From assembly GCA_030430075.1 (NCBI GenBank), contig JAUIGN010000011.1:62001-126000 (forward strand): 64,000 bases of DNA, given 5' to 3'. The notes under the pieces are model-generated. The model was not told the origin of the DNA. It made no database searches and saw only the letters and a program-made list of their open reading frames with translations. Made by a program: the position numbers and the translations under genes. The stretch's first letter is position 1. Every line of letters begins with the position of its first letter. Shown one piece after another: positions 1 through 8,565 of the stretch. The stretch is from a bacterium. GTDB taxonomy: Bacteria; Planctomycetota; Planctomycetia; Pirellulales; Pirellulaceae.

Positions 1-1603
1 GTTGTTGTCGGTTGAAGTGCGAGTGCAACTTGATCTGCTGCTTGGCCATGTGGATCGCGTCCCAGTTGGCTTGCTGGGCGCGATGGCGGTAGGCGGGCCA
101 CACGGTGCTGCGGTGATGCAGGTTCGGGCGTCCTTCGATCCGTTGCGTCCAGAAGAAGTCGTGGTTGGTGACTTCCGTGACTTCCATCCCGGGCAGCAGG
201 AAAGGAACCTGCTCTTCTTCCAAGGGATGGACCAGCTCGGGGCTGACCAAGACCACCAGTTCCGTCTCTTCACGCGTGACGTCCTGAGTACCGAAGAGTC
301 CGCCCAGCACCGGGATCGCCCCCAGTCCGAAGAGGCTCCTGCGAGTGCCCCCCTGTTCGTCCTGAATCAAGCCGGCCACGGCCAGCCATTGTCCTTCGCG
401 AAGGTCAACCGTCGTGGAGACCGCTCGAGTGTTCAGTCCAGGGATCCCATTCACCGTGGCATTCGCGTTCAGCGAACTGACCGACGGCGCGACCTGCAGT
501 CGAATGCGGTCCTTGTCGATCACCGTGGGGGTGAAGGACAACTGGGTGCCGAAGCCGCGGAAGTAGGTGCTCGCCGCACCGATGCCGCCGATGCCGACGG
601 CCGTGGGAACCGGGAATTCGCCACCGGCAATGAACGTGGCGGCCCGGCCGCTGAGCGTGACCAGGGTCGGCTCGGCCAGAATCTTTCCGTGACCGTAACC
701 GTTGACGGACTTGATGAGCAGGCTGACGTCGCCATCATCCAGGATTGCCGTGACGTTGCCGCCGCCGCTGAGCAGGTTCTGGATGGAGAAGTGATCCTGA
801 AACACTTCCAGGTCGACTCCCAAAGTGCGTCCGGCGTTGCGTGTCAGTTCGGCGATCCGTACTTTGAGCATCACCTGCTGTTCGCCGGGAACGGTGATGA
901 GGTTGACAATGCGGGCCTCCGGAAGATCCTCGGCACCAGGGATCCTGGCGACCGTGGCACCGGACAGGAGATCGCCCGATCCGAAGCCGAAGCCAAACCC
1001 GGCATTCGATTGCCCACGGATGATCGACATGATCTGCGAGACCTCTTCCGAATCGCGTGCCTGACCGCGGACGATCAGTTTGTCGACCACCGGGATGAGC
1101 TGCACATAGCTGTTCGGGAAGAACTCGTTGATCCGCTTCTCCAAGCGGCCGTATTCGAGTTCCGCGCGCTCCTGTTCTTCGTTGTCCGGCTCGACACGCA
1201 CCAGGTAGCGAAGCAAGAGCTCCTCCCCGTCGTCGATTCGGTACCACAGGGAGAGGGCCGTTTGCCCACTCCGTTTCCCGATGAACTCGAACTCGTTCGG
1301 GCTGAACTGGTTCAAGTCCATGATCTCCGGATTCGTGATGGCGATGCGGTGGACCGGATACTTGGTCCGCACGATCTTCGACCGAGTGGGGTCGAGATCG
1401 AGTGACAACTGTGGCTCGATGACCTCCTCAATCAGCTCAGTTTCGAGGACGTTGGGGTCAACCACATGATGTGGGGGCACCAAGCCATCTCCGCCTGGCG
1501 GCGGCAATTGCGGCTGGGCAACCAGAGTCGTCGACCCGACAAGATGGGCAAACGCAACGCCTGCCAGCATCAGGGCGGTCAGTTTTGTTGAGCGTGTAAT
1601 CAT
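1..1603 (-). CDS. cpaC: Tad/Flp pilus secretin, CpaC/RcpA-like (C-terminus outside window)
   Basis: Outer-membrane secretin of a Tad-type pilus or related secretion machine. The frame is open from an ATG at 1603-1601 to the left edge, so the end of the protein lies outside. Residues 1-30 form a signal peptide (hydrophobic LTALMLAGVAFAHLVG). Residues about 60-135 resemble the N-terminal pilus-formation domain of CpaC. A BON-like segment follows at about 145-195, then the secretin core from about 240 (GEQQVMLKVRIAELTR) to the family hallmark IPVLGGLFG near 429-437 and ELVVLVSPELV near 447. A further 80 residues or more, rich in His and Trp, follow the core. It diverges from the exported protein at 1913. 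Other tad genes would be expected beyond the left edge. The Shine-Dalgarno before the ATG is weak (AAGAAA). Family assignment is firm; the Tad subtype is inferred from domain order. Confidence 0.9.
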   Translation of the reverse strand, partial: MITRSTKLTALMLAGVAFAHLVGSTTLVAQPQLPPPGGDGLVPPHHVVDPNVLETELIEEVIEPQLSLDLDPTRSKIVRTKYPVHRIAITNPEIMDLNQFSPNEFEFIGKRSGQTALSLWYRIDDGEELLLRYLVRVEPDNEEQERAELEYGRLEKRINEFFPNSYVQLIPVVDKLIVRGQARDSEEVSQIMSIIRGQSNAGFGFGFGSGDLLSGATVARIPGAEDLPEARIVNLITVPGEQQVMLKVRIAELTRNAGRTLGVDLEVFQDHFSIQNLLSGGGNVTAILDDGDVSLLIKSVNGYGHGKILAEPTLVTLSGRAATFIAGGEFPVPTAVGIGGIGAASTYFRGFGTQLSFTPTVIDKDRIRLQVAPSVSSLNANATVNGIPGLNTRAVSTTVDLREGQWLAVAGLIQDEQGGTRRSLFGLGAIPVLGGLFGTQDVTREETELVVLVSPELVHPLEEEQVPFLLPGMEVTEVTNHDFFWTQRIEGRPNLHHRSTVWPAYRHRAQQANWDAIHMAKQQIKLHSHFNRQQ

Positions 1604-1912
1604 TTTCTTGCATACCCGTGCGGACCAAGATTTGGCGAATTCTGTAGGCTAGTCTTCGACCGGACGGGTTGTGTCGCTTTGCTAAATCTTGCGGGTTGCA
1701 ACATTTTTCCGATCTGAAGCGGTGTTGCCTGTGAAGGTAGGAGGAATGGGGTGTGTGTCCGGGATTGTTTGGTTTTCCTAGTGGAGACGGATTCGTTCCG
1801 TCGATCAGGTCTTAGGGTTTGAATCGGCAGAATGAATCAGAGCGCCGTCGGCTCGACCCACACCCAGCCAACGGTGCTATCTCTCACAGAGAACACAGCG
1901 AGGAACATTGAA
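1604..1912. other. Divergent intergenic region, no gene seen
   Basis: This stretch separates the minus-strand secretin from the plus-strand exported protein and should hold promoters for both. I could not identify convincing -35/-10 pairs. An in-frame ATG at 1832 would add 27 residues to the plus-strand gene, but the better ribosome site lies at 1913. Confidence 0.4.
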
Positions 1913-2581
1913 ATGGGATCAGAACTGGCCGTCCTACTCGTCTTGGCCGTCGCGCCAGGCGCCGACTATCCACCGGCGAGTGGTGCTTTTGCCGGCCGGC
2001 AGGCGCAGTCCTACCAGTCGGTGCGACGCGTGTCGTTCGAGGAAGAGGAACAGTCCGACGACGCGACGACCGGGTCGCCGACACGGGCTGACCAACAAAC
2101 GTCCTCGCGCCGCTCCGGGCAGGGTACCTCCAGGCGGAGCCTGCGGTTGGCGTCGGCCCACGGGGGCGAGAGCGTTACCCACGGTGGCGAATCGGTGACC
2201 TACAGCGCGCCGCCCGCCTCCGAGGTTGTCATTGATGGAGGCGTGGCGGACTGTGCCTGTGACCAGTGCGTACCCGCACCCCATCATCACCATCACAGTT
2301 GTTGGGGCCTGGTCGGCTTGCCGGACCCCTGCCTCTCTCCGGGGGACATGACCCAGCATGTTCCCTACCTGGCGCGGCCCAAGAATTACTATTATTTCCG
2401 GCCCTACCAGTACTTCCATATTGCCGAGCATCAGCGGGAAGTCACCCTGTACGGTGAGAATCCCAAAGAGCCGTACGCGAATCGGCTCTTCAAGCGCGTT
2501 TATGCTCGAACGGTCGACCCGTACACGCAGCACGAAGAGGTCGAACCGATCACGCCGGTTCGTCCCCTGCGGCGGCGTTAG
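1913..2581 (+). CDS. Exported His/Cys-rich planctomycete protein, function unknown
   Basis: A 222-residue protein I recognise only as a type common in planctomycetes. I chose the ATG at 1913 because GAGGAA sits about seven bases upstream and the protein then opens with a hydrophobic run (ELAVLLVLAVAPG) fit for a signal peptide. The middle is low-complexity, Ser/Arg/Gln-rich, and holds a doubled HGGESVT motif. Residues 114-130 form a compact cluster of Cys114, Cys116, Cys119, five consecutive His (124-128) and Cys130, which looks able to bind a metal. The C-terminal third carries GDMTQHVPYLARPKNYYYF and FRPYQYFHI, a motif set I associate with exported planctomycete proteins of unknown role. 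It ends in basic residues and is followed by a strong hairpin. Function is not known; cell-envelope location is inferred. Confidence 0.7.
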   Translation: MGSELAVLLVLAVAPGADYPPASGAFAGRQAQSYQSVRRVSFEEEEQSDDATTGSPTRADQQTSSRRSGQGTSRRSLRLASAHGGESVTHGGESVTYSAPPASEVVIDGGVADCACDQCVPAPHHHHHSCWGLVGLPDPCLSPGDMTQHVPYLARPKNYYYFRPYQYFHIAEHQREVTLYGENPKEPYANRLFKRVYARTVDPYTQHEEVEPITPVRPLRRR

Positions 2582-2621
2582 GCGAGTTGCCAAACCAGCG
2601 CTCCTCGCAACGGCAAACCTT

Positions 2622-2653
2622 ACAAGGCCCATCCGGATCCGGATGGGCCTTGT
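2622..2653 (+). terminator. Perfect 32-bp palindrome, likely terminator of the exported-protein gene
   Basis: A perfect inverted repeat of 16-bp arms (ACAAGGCCCATCCGGA and its complement) begins 40 bases after the stop codon at 2581. It is followed by a loose T-rich stretch (TTTCTT). With no unpaired loop it could also act as a protein-binding palindrome, but its place directly after a gene favours transcription termination. Confidence 0.65.
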
Positions 2654-3136
2654 GCGTTTCTTGCTCGCCACGCGCCCCGGGCGCAAGCACGGATCATTCG
2701 TCAGCCGTCGAGCGTTCGCTCCGGTTCGGTTGATCGCAGGGCATACCGGACGCGCACACGTTGTGGATGAGATGCGCGTTGTTCTGCATTGGTTCTCCAC
2801 AAATCACGACGGCTCGATGGCTTTCCCCGAATCGGTGTCTGTGCATGGATGGTCCGGGTTCACAAGACAGGGGGGGCTGCCAGGCGAGCTGAGTTGGCTG
2901 GAGCGGGCCGGCCTCAGCTCACGCCGCCGGGTGGGCGACGGCAACCCGCCCGGTGCCGTGTCGTCATCCGGCGGAACCCGGCGGGGTGAGCAATCAGGAC
3001 GAATCGGACGACCCCGGAGATCAGGAGAACCGTAAATGTCCGAATAGACCGAAGACTTTGCTTAAGTCATTCAGGCGGTGACGCCGATCAAAACGCATGA
3101 ACCTTTCTGACTTAGCCCAAACAAGTCGAGCAAAAG
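2654..3136. other. Gene-free stretch upstream of the membrane-protein/actin pair
   Basis: I see no credible coding region or RNA gene in these 483 bases; the open frames here lack ribosome sites and family resemblance. A GC-rich self-complementary segment around 2925-2965 could fold. The promoter for the genes at 3137 and 4810 is probably near the end of this stretch. Confidence 0.4.
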
Positions 3137-4747
3137 ATGGTAAAGAACAGATCCCGCCGTTCCCGTCGCGCGACTCCCACCCAGGGGCTCCAGTTGTGGC
3201 AGACCCTCGGGGCGTTCACACTGACCGCCTCCAACGTCGTGTTGGGGGCGCAAGTCCTGGCCCAGGATCCGGGCCTGCTCCTGGATCCCTCCACCACCTT
3301 GGTCCCGCTGCCAAGGGTGGAAAAGGACGCGGACTTTTTGAAGGCCGAAGTCTGGGAGGGGCAGCAGCGGGTGCGCAACGAAGGACGTGCCACCTTCAAG
3401 CCGGCGGAAATCCTCTACGGCGATCCGCCCTATCGATCCAGCAAGCAGCCGGAGACGTTTGCGCCCCGTAAGGGCAGTGCGGCGTCCAGCACCAACGCCC
3501 TCCGCACCGGCAAGGTGATCCGGAGCGGCCCGGCGATCAGCAACGGCACCGCGATCAACAACGGCAAGGTCATCAGCAGCGGCAAGGTCATCAGCCCTGC
3601 GGCCGCGCCGAATACCGCCAACACGTCGGTCCGGCCAGGAAAGACGGATGTCGTCCGGTCTGCGGAGATGAATGACGCCCTGGTCGCGCACGAGCTGCTG
3701 AGCCAGGCCAAGGAACTGGCCGATCAGGGTAACCTGATGTCAGCGCAACAGTTGACCCGGCAAGTCCGCGAATTGCTCGGTGAGATCCCGGCTCAAGGGC
3801 TGTCGGAGACCGACGCTCAGCGGTTGGAGTCGCTCATCATGCGGGCACTGGCCGACAAGGAACCTGGCGACGACGGCGTGCGAACCGCCGCAAAACATGC
3901 CGACGAGGACGCCGTCGCTGAAGCGGCCGCACACGACGCCGGTGAGACGAACACGGCGAACGCGCTGCACAAGACGACGTCGCGGGCCTCCAGCCGTCCG
4001 GCACCGTTGCCGGAAATGGTTGGCGAAGACGCCGAGAGTCAAGCACCGGCAGACGGCCGGCTGGCGACTCGATTCGGCACGGCCCGCCGCGTCCCCCGCC
4101 TGACCGCCATTCCGCACTCGGGCAACCGGGTCGCATTTCGTGAGGGGATACGGACGGACGGACCGTCGGATGGCATCCCGTCCGGCGTCACATTGAATTT
4201 TGACCTTTCCAGCGGCAACCGTGCAGACAGCGCCGAGGGCGCGTCGGCGGGTGGTCTGTTGGGAAGCTTCGGCGGCCAAGCGGCGTCCCAGTTGCCGGCG
4301 AGCGTGGCTCCGCGGTCCGACGGGCAGGCAGTGCTCTATTTTATAGGCGGCCTGGTGCTTGGGCTGTTCACCTTGTGCAGTTCTCTGATCGTATTCGCAA
4401 AGCTGTTCGTGCCCCGGCCGCAGTACAACGGGTCTTCCGAGCCGGCGCCGCACTGGATGTACCACTTGCTGCAGCAGTCGATGAATCAGCCGTTTGGGAC
4501 CGCCCCAGCGGCGGCGCCGCAAACTGCTCCGCCGCCCGTAGCGACCGCCACGGCTGAACCGAGCGAACAGCGGCAGGCCCCGCAGGGGCTCACACCGCGG
4601 CGAAGCGACGACGACGGGGTCGTGACGACGAAGGTGCGGAAGCCCCGATCCAACGAACAACGGCCGTCGACGGGGATCCTGGAAGGCATCTTTCAGGAAA
4701 ACCTCAAGATGCAAGATGAACTCAGTCGCGTCGCGGAATCTGTCTGA
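3137..4747 (+). CDS. Single-pass membrane protein, candidate anchor for the MamK-like filament
   Basis: A 536-residue protein without a family I recognise. The N-terminus is basic, followed by a moderately hydrophobic stretch (about residues 19-42) that could be a signal peptide or signal anchor. Residues about 124-155 hold an imperfect GKVIxSG repeat. A helical region with Gln/Leu-rich heptad-like character follows (about 175-235), then a low-complexity acidic/Thr linker. A clear transmembrane helix lies at about 398-424 (LYFIGGLVLGLFTLCSSLIVF), followed by a roughly 110-residue Pro/Ala-rich tail. The last 25 residues look like an amphipathic helix (GILEGIFQENLKMQDELSRV). If the first segment is a signal peptide, the tail is cytoplasmic. 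The actin-like gene begins 62 bases downstream, so co-transcription is likely. An anchor or adaptor role is inference from position and topology only. Confidence 0.65.
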   Translation: MVKNRSRRSRRATPTQGLQLWQTLGAFTLTASNVVLGAQVLAQDPGLLLDPSTTLVPLPRVEKDADFLKAEVWEGQQRVRNEGRATFKPAEILYGDPPYRSSKQPETFAPRKGSAASSTNALRTGKVIRSGPAISNGTAINNGKVISSGKVISPAAAPNTANTSVRPGKTDVVRSAEMNDALVAHELLSQAKELADQGNLMSAQQLTRQVRELLGEIPAQGLSETDAQRLESLIMRALADKEPGDDGVRTAAKHADEDAVAEAAAHDAGETNTANALHKTTSRASSRPAPLPEMVGEDAESQAPADGRLATRFGTARRVPRLTAIPHSGNRVAFREGIRTDGPSDGIPSGVTLNFDLSSGNRADSAEGASAGGLLGSFGGQAASQLPASVAPRSDGQAVLYFIGGLVLGLFTLCSSLIVFAKLFVPRPQYNGSSEPAPHWMYHLLQQSMNQPFGTAPAAAPQTAPPPVATATAEPSEQRQAPQGLTPRRSDDDGVVTTKVRKPRSNEQRPSTGILEGIFQENLKMQDELSRVAESV

Positions 4748-4809
4748 AGAACTCACTTGTCGTAGCGAAATCAGCCGCCAGGGAATGCACTGCGGCAAAG
4801 GAGAAAACC

Positions 4810-5886
4810 ATGAGTAATTCGATTACATTTATCGGCATGGACCTCGGAACGTTCAGGACGTCCGCGGTCTCTTCCAACGGTCACCAGGCGGAGCTCGAGA
4901 CCGTGGTGGGGTGGCCCAAGGACCACATTGCCGAATCGCTCCTGGGCAAGCCGGTCGTCTATGGAAGTGAAGTGATCGAACATCGCATGTCGTTGGATTT
5001 CGTGCGACCGTTCGGACACGGCGTGCTGAAGTTCAACTCGCACACGGAACGGGGACTCGACGAGAAACAGGTCGAAAAACACCGCAAGGCGGCTCGCCTC
5101 CTGGTCGACCAGGTCGTCTCGCAGGTCGAGCCGAACCCGTCCGGGCCAATTTACGGTGTCGTCGGGATGCCTTCTCGAGCGACGATCGTCAACAAGGAAA
5201 TGGTCATCGAGGCAACCCGGAGTGCCTTCGATGCCGTGATGCTGGTGCCCGAGCCGTTCGCCGTGGCGTACTCGGCGAACCGATTGAGCGAAACCCTGGT
5301 CGTGGACATCGGTGCCGGCACGATCGACCTTTGTCCGATGTTCGGCACCTTCCCCAACGACGAGGATCAGTTGACGATCCCCTTCGGAGGCGACGAAGTC
5401 GACGAAGAGCTCTACAACCGCATTCTGGAGGCGTGTCCGGATGCGAGGATCTCCAAGAAGATGGTCCGCGAGATCAAAGAGAAGCATGGCTTCGTGGGTA
5501 CCACCGAAGACCACGTCGTGATCTCGTTGCCGGTCAAGGGCAAGCCGACCGATATTGACATCACCGAGCACATTAAGCACGCCTGTGCCAAGCTGCTGCC
5601 GCCGATCGTCGAGTGTGTGGTCGAGCTGGTGGCGCGCTTCGAGCCCGAGTTTCAGGATTGTCTGCTCAACAACATCCTGCTGGGCGGTGGCGGCAGCCAG
5701 TTGAAAGGGCTGCCCGAGCAGCTCGAAATCGCACTCCAGCCATATGGCGGAGGAAACGTCCGGCGAACCCACGACAGTGTCTACGCCGGTGCCACCGGGG
5801 CGCTCAAATTGGCGATGGGCATGCCGATGGAATACTGGAGCAAGCTGGAAAACTCGCGGGCCGTCAGTAAGGCGAAGGCCGCATAG
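4810..5886 (+). CDS. MamK-like bacterial actin (ParM/StbA-type filament ATPase)
   Basis: A 358-residue actin-fold ATPase expected to polymerise into cytoplasmic filaments. AAGGAG lies six bases before the ATG. Phosphate-1 motif GMDLGTFRTSAV is at residues 9-20, phosphate-2 VVDIGAGTIDL near 164-175, and the adenosine motif LLGGGGSQLKGL near 290-301. Segments that match my memory of MamK rather than ParM or MreB include VVGWPKDHIAESLLGKPVV, LVPEPFAVAYSANRL, the EDQLTIPFGGDEVDEELYN block and the C-terminal GATGALKLAMGMPMEYW. MamK aligns magnetosomes in magnetotactic bacteria, but no magnetosome gene is visible here, so a different cargo is likely. Neighbours are the membrane protein upstream and a convergent AAA+ ATPase. 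Actin family membership is certain; the MamK subgroup is strongly suggested but needs a tree. Confidence 0.88.
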   Translation: MSNSITFIGMDLGTFRTSAVSSNGHQAELETVVGWPKDHIAESLLGKPVVYGSEVIEHRMSLDFVRPFGHGVLKFNSHTERGLDEKQVEKHRKAARLLVDQVVSQVEPNPSGPIYGVVGMPSRATIVNKEMVIEATRSAFDAVMLVPEPFAVAYSANRLSETLVVDIGAGTIDLCPMFGTFPNDEDQLTIPFGGDEVDEELYNRILEACPDARISKKMVREIKEKHGFVGTTEDHVVISLPVKGKPTDIDITEHIKHACAKLLPPIVECVVELVARFEPEFQDCLLNNILLGGGGSQLKGLPEQLEIALQPYGGGNVRRTHDSVYAGATGALKLAMGMPMEYWSKLENSRAVSKAKAA

Positions 5887-5930
5887 GCCGGAGGGCGATG
5901 CCGCGTTAACGTGCTGTGAATACCGTGAAT

Positions 5931-5954
5931 AGCTACCGTCCGGCGACGGTAGCT
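5931..5954. terminator. Hairpin between convergent actin and AAA+ genes
   Basis: Perfect 10-bp arms (AGCTACCGTC and its complement) around a CGGC loop lie in the 70-base space between two convergent stop codons. It has no long T-run on either side. Its placement suggests a bidirectional terminator. Confidence 0.65.
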
Positions 5955-5956
5955 GC

Positions 5957-7354
5957 CTAGTGCTCTTTCGACAGTCCGGCGAAGTAGTTGTAGGCTGCCA
6001 CGTCCAGCGCCATTTCGTTGACCTCCATCGGCAGCTCGTGAAACTCGTTGAGGTTCTTTACCTGGGCGAGGAGGTCGCGTGAGTGGCAATAGCGAAGGGG
6101 GCGGCGCTGGCGTCGATAATGTTTTTCCAGCAACACTTCGACGATTCCTTCTTCCACGTCAAAGCCCATTTCGTGGGCCAGTTTGAGGAAGAGCTCGCGA
6201 AACTCTTCTTCCGTCGGATCGAACACTTCGATCTTGTACGGGATCCGCCGCAAAAACGCCTCGTCGACGATATCGCGGGGGTCCAGGTTCGTGGAGAAGA
6301 CCAGCAGTTGGGCGAACGGGACTTCGAGGTGGCGTCCGGACCGCAGCGTCAAGTAGTCGTGCCCTTTCTCCAGTGGAACGATCCAGCGGTTGAGCAGTTC
6401 GGTGGTGCTCATCCGTTGCCGGCCGAAGTCGTCGATCACGAGCGCGCCGCCGTTGCTTTTCAGTTGGAGCGGGGCTTCATTGACGCCGGTCGCGGGGTTC
6501 AGGTTGCACTCGAGCATATCCAGCGTCAGCTCGCCACCGGTGACGACGGTCGGGCGGCGAATGCGGATCCAGCGCTGATCGACCTTCGGCATCGACAGAA
6601 GGTTGTCTCCGTCGGCGACAGCTTCCAGGGGCACCTCCTCGTGCATTGACGGATCGAAGAGGCGGATGATCTCGTCGGTGACCGTGATGCAGCGGGGAAT
6701 CCAGATGTACTCGCTCACGGCGCGAATCACCCGCTCGGCGATGCACGTCTTGCCGTTGCCCGGGGCGCCGTACAGGAAGAGGGACTTTCCCGCGTTGACG
6801 GCCTGGCCGATCTGGCTAATCACGGCTTGCGGTAACTGCAGATCCGAGAACGCTCGGCGAAGATCGGCCAGGCGGGGTGTGGCGTTCTCGATCGACTGCC
6901 GTTTGATCGCATCGATGTAGCGGGACATCCGCACGGGCGCGGCCCCGCAGTAAGTGCAGATTTCAGATCGCCGACGGGCTCGTTCCGCGCCGAGCTCGGT
7001 CAGTTCGTATTCGTAGTCATTCATCGGTGCGCCGTCTCGGAACCCGACCAACAACTGGTTCTTCAAGGTCAGCAACTCGTCATTGACGATGCCGAACGGC
7101 AGGCGAATATGCTTGGCGATCTGGCGGCCCGTCGCCACACCGCAGTTCAGGAGGAGCTTGAGGATCAGCGATTCCAGCTCGGCTGACGAGAGGCCTGCCT
7201 CATCCAGCGTTCTGGGTTCGTCGGGAAAGAAGCCGAGACAGTCGGCGTCGCGACGGGCCGGGAGTGCTTCGAATGGAGGACGTCCCAACGGCGTGTCCGC
7301 GGTGGTGGTTGGATCCGCGTGAGAAATCCAGTCGGCGAAATTCGAGATGCCCAT
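5957..7354 (-). CDS. AAA+ ATPase with N-terminal winged-helix region
   Basis: A 465-residue cytoplasmic AAA+ protein. Residues about 57-130 look like a winged-helix module (LSSAELESLILKLLLNCG, then a basic segment), followed by a single CxxC pair (CTYCGA) near 137. Walker A GAPGNGKT is at about 194-201, Walker B ALVIDDFG at about 302-309, and the second region of homology with paired arginines at DEAFLRRIPYKIEVF near 365-380. The C-terminal domain is helical. The protein does not match MoxR, ClpX or DnaC closely. I recall similar ATPases in planctomycetes near Tad or pilus genes, but not their function. It converges on the MamK-like gene, which makes a shared process possible but unproven. 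Confidence 0.78.
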   Translation of the reverse strand: MGISNFADWISHADPTTTADTPLGRPPFEALPARRDADCLGFFPDEPRTLDEAGLSSAELESLILKLLLNCGVATGRQIAKHIRLPFGIVNDELLTLKNQLLVGFRDGAPMNDYEYELTELGAERARRRSEICTYCGAAPVRMSRYIDAIKRQSIENATPRLADLRRAFSDLQLPQAVISQIGQAVNAGKSLFLYGAPGNGKTCIAERVIRAVSEYIWIPRCITVTDEIIRLFDPSMHEEVPLEAVADGDNLLSMPKVDQRWIRIRRPTVVTGGELTLDMLECNLNPATGVNEAPLQLKSNGGALVIDDFGRQRMSTTELLNRWIVPLEKGHDYLTLRSGRHLEVPFAQLLVFSTNLDPRDIVDEAFLRRIPYKIEVFDPTEEEFRELFLKLAHEMGFDVEEGIVEVLLEKHYRRQRRPLRYCHSRDLLAQVKNLNEFHELPMEVNEMALDVAAYNYFAGLSKEH

Positions 7355-7680
7355 GTCAGTCCTCTGGCCTCGGGTGCGCGTATGGTTTGCTGCAAGAAGT
7401 TTAGGTCGTAACTGGACGGGGTGGGCCGAGTTGCCGGGAATTCACAGGGATTCGCCGGGGAGATTTTCGATTTGGCGGACCCGCGGGGTGGGACCGTGGC
7501 GGTCCGCCTCGTCGCAACCGCTACGACCGATGCGGCTGGCGCCGCGCCGACCGGCGGTCGCTGCGAACGGCGAATTGTCGGTTTCCGGATGCGCGACCGG
7601 CGGTTAGTCTGGCGAGTAGGCCATCGCTGCCCCTGTCCGCTCCGACAAAACCATTCGCTTCTCTTCCGCGGGATCGGCCC
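7355..7680. other. Divergent intergenic region
   Basis: These 326 bases separate the AAA+ gene from the ABC ATPase gene. No gene is apparent, and I could not point to specific promoter elements. Confidence 0.4.
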
Positions 7681-8448
7681 ATGATCCACGTTCGTGGCTT
7701 GACGAAAACGTATACCGACTTGAAACATGGTCAGTTCACGGCCCTGAACGGCATCTCATTCGACGCCGCGCCCGGCATGATCTACGGTCTCCTGGGACCC
7801 AACGGCGCCGGGAAGACGACCGCCTTGCGGATCTTGAGCACGATGCTCGAACCGACCAGCGGTTCGGCGACCATCAACGGCTACGATGTGGTCACCCAAC
7901 CGTCGCTGGTCCGCCGGCAGATCGGTTTCGTCTCGACCAACACGGCGGTTTACGATCGCATGACCGCCTGGGAGATGGTCGAGTACTTTGGTCGCTTGCA
8001 TGGGATTGAAGCGGAATTGCTGCGTGAGCGAATGGAGGACATCTTTCAACGCCTGCAGATGAATGAGATCCGCGACATCCTGGGCAGCAAGATGTCGACC
8101 GGAATGAAGCAGAAAGTTTCGATTGCCAGGGCGATCGTCCACGACCCCCCGGTGCTTGTCTTCGATGAAGCAACCGCCGGGCTGGATGTGCTGGTCGCCC
8201 GGGCCCTGTTGGGGACGGTTGCCGAGCTGCGCGGTCAAGGCAAGTGCATCGTGTTCTCGACCCACATCATGCGCGAGGCCGAGCGGCTGTGTGACCGGAT
8301 TGCCGTGCTCTACCGGGGGCAGTACCTGGCGGAAGGCACCTTGGCCGAATTGCAGGCGCAATACGGCGAACCCGATCTGGAGGAGCTTTTCTTCCGGCTT
8401 ATTTCCCAGCATGACCGGCAGCGGCAAGCCGCGGCCCTGCCAGCCTGA
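7681..8448 (+). CDS. NatA-like ABC transporter ATP-binding protein
   Basis: A 255-residue nucleotide-binding subunit that powers an ABC-2 type exporter. Walker A GPNGAGKT is at 39-46, the signature region [14 protein letters not shown] near 138-151, Walker [13 protein letters not shown] near 157-168 and the H-loop histidine in VFSTHIM. It closely resembles NatA, the ATPase of the Na+ extruding NatAB pair. The permease gene starts 117 bases downstream and has the matching NatB-like N-terminal half, so the two form one transporter. The transported substrate cannot be read from sequence: sodium in the Bacillus archetype, but these transporters vary. Confidence 0.88.
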   Translation: MIHVRGLTKTYTDLKHGQFTALNGISFDAAPGMIYGLLGPNGAGKTTALRILSTMLEPTSGSATINGYDVVTQPSLVRRQIGFVSTNTAVYDRMTAWEMVEYFGRLHGIEAELLRERMEDIFQRLQMNEIRDILGSKMSTGMKQKVSIARAIVHDPPVLVFDEATAGLDVLVARALLGTVAELRGQGKCIVFSTHIMREAERLCDRIAVLYRGQYLAEGTLAELQAQYGEPDLEELFFRLISQHDRQRQAAALPA

Positions 8449-8565
8449 CCGGCCCACGAAGGTATCACTCGAACGTCCCCAGCCAATCAACTGCATGTTC
8501 AGGAATCGCTGCTGGCCGAGCCGCCTTCGCCCAGCAAGCCTCCGTTGCCCAGAGAGAGTGCCCGG

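Noticed and set aside
2..1405. A 467-codon plus-strand open frame at the left edge
   Set aside because: The minus strand reads through as a full secretin with signal peptide and IPVLGGLFG; the plus frame is its shadow.
2925..2965. Possible riboswitch from GC-rich self-complementary sequence
   Set aside because: No known aptamer core could be recognised, and GC-rich sequence folds readily by chance.
4810..5886. A magnetosome gene island
   Set aside because: Apart from the MamK-like gene no magnetosome gene (mamA, mamB, mamE, mamI and so on) is present in the window; the actin alone does not imply magnetotaxis.
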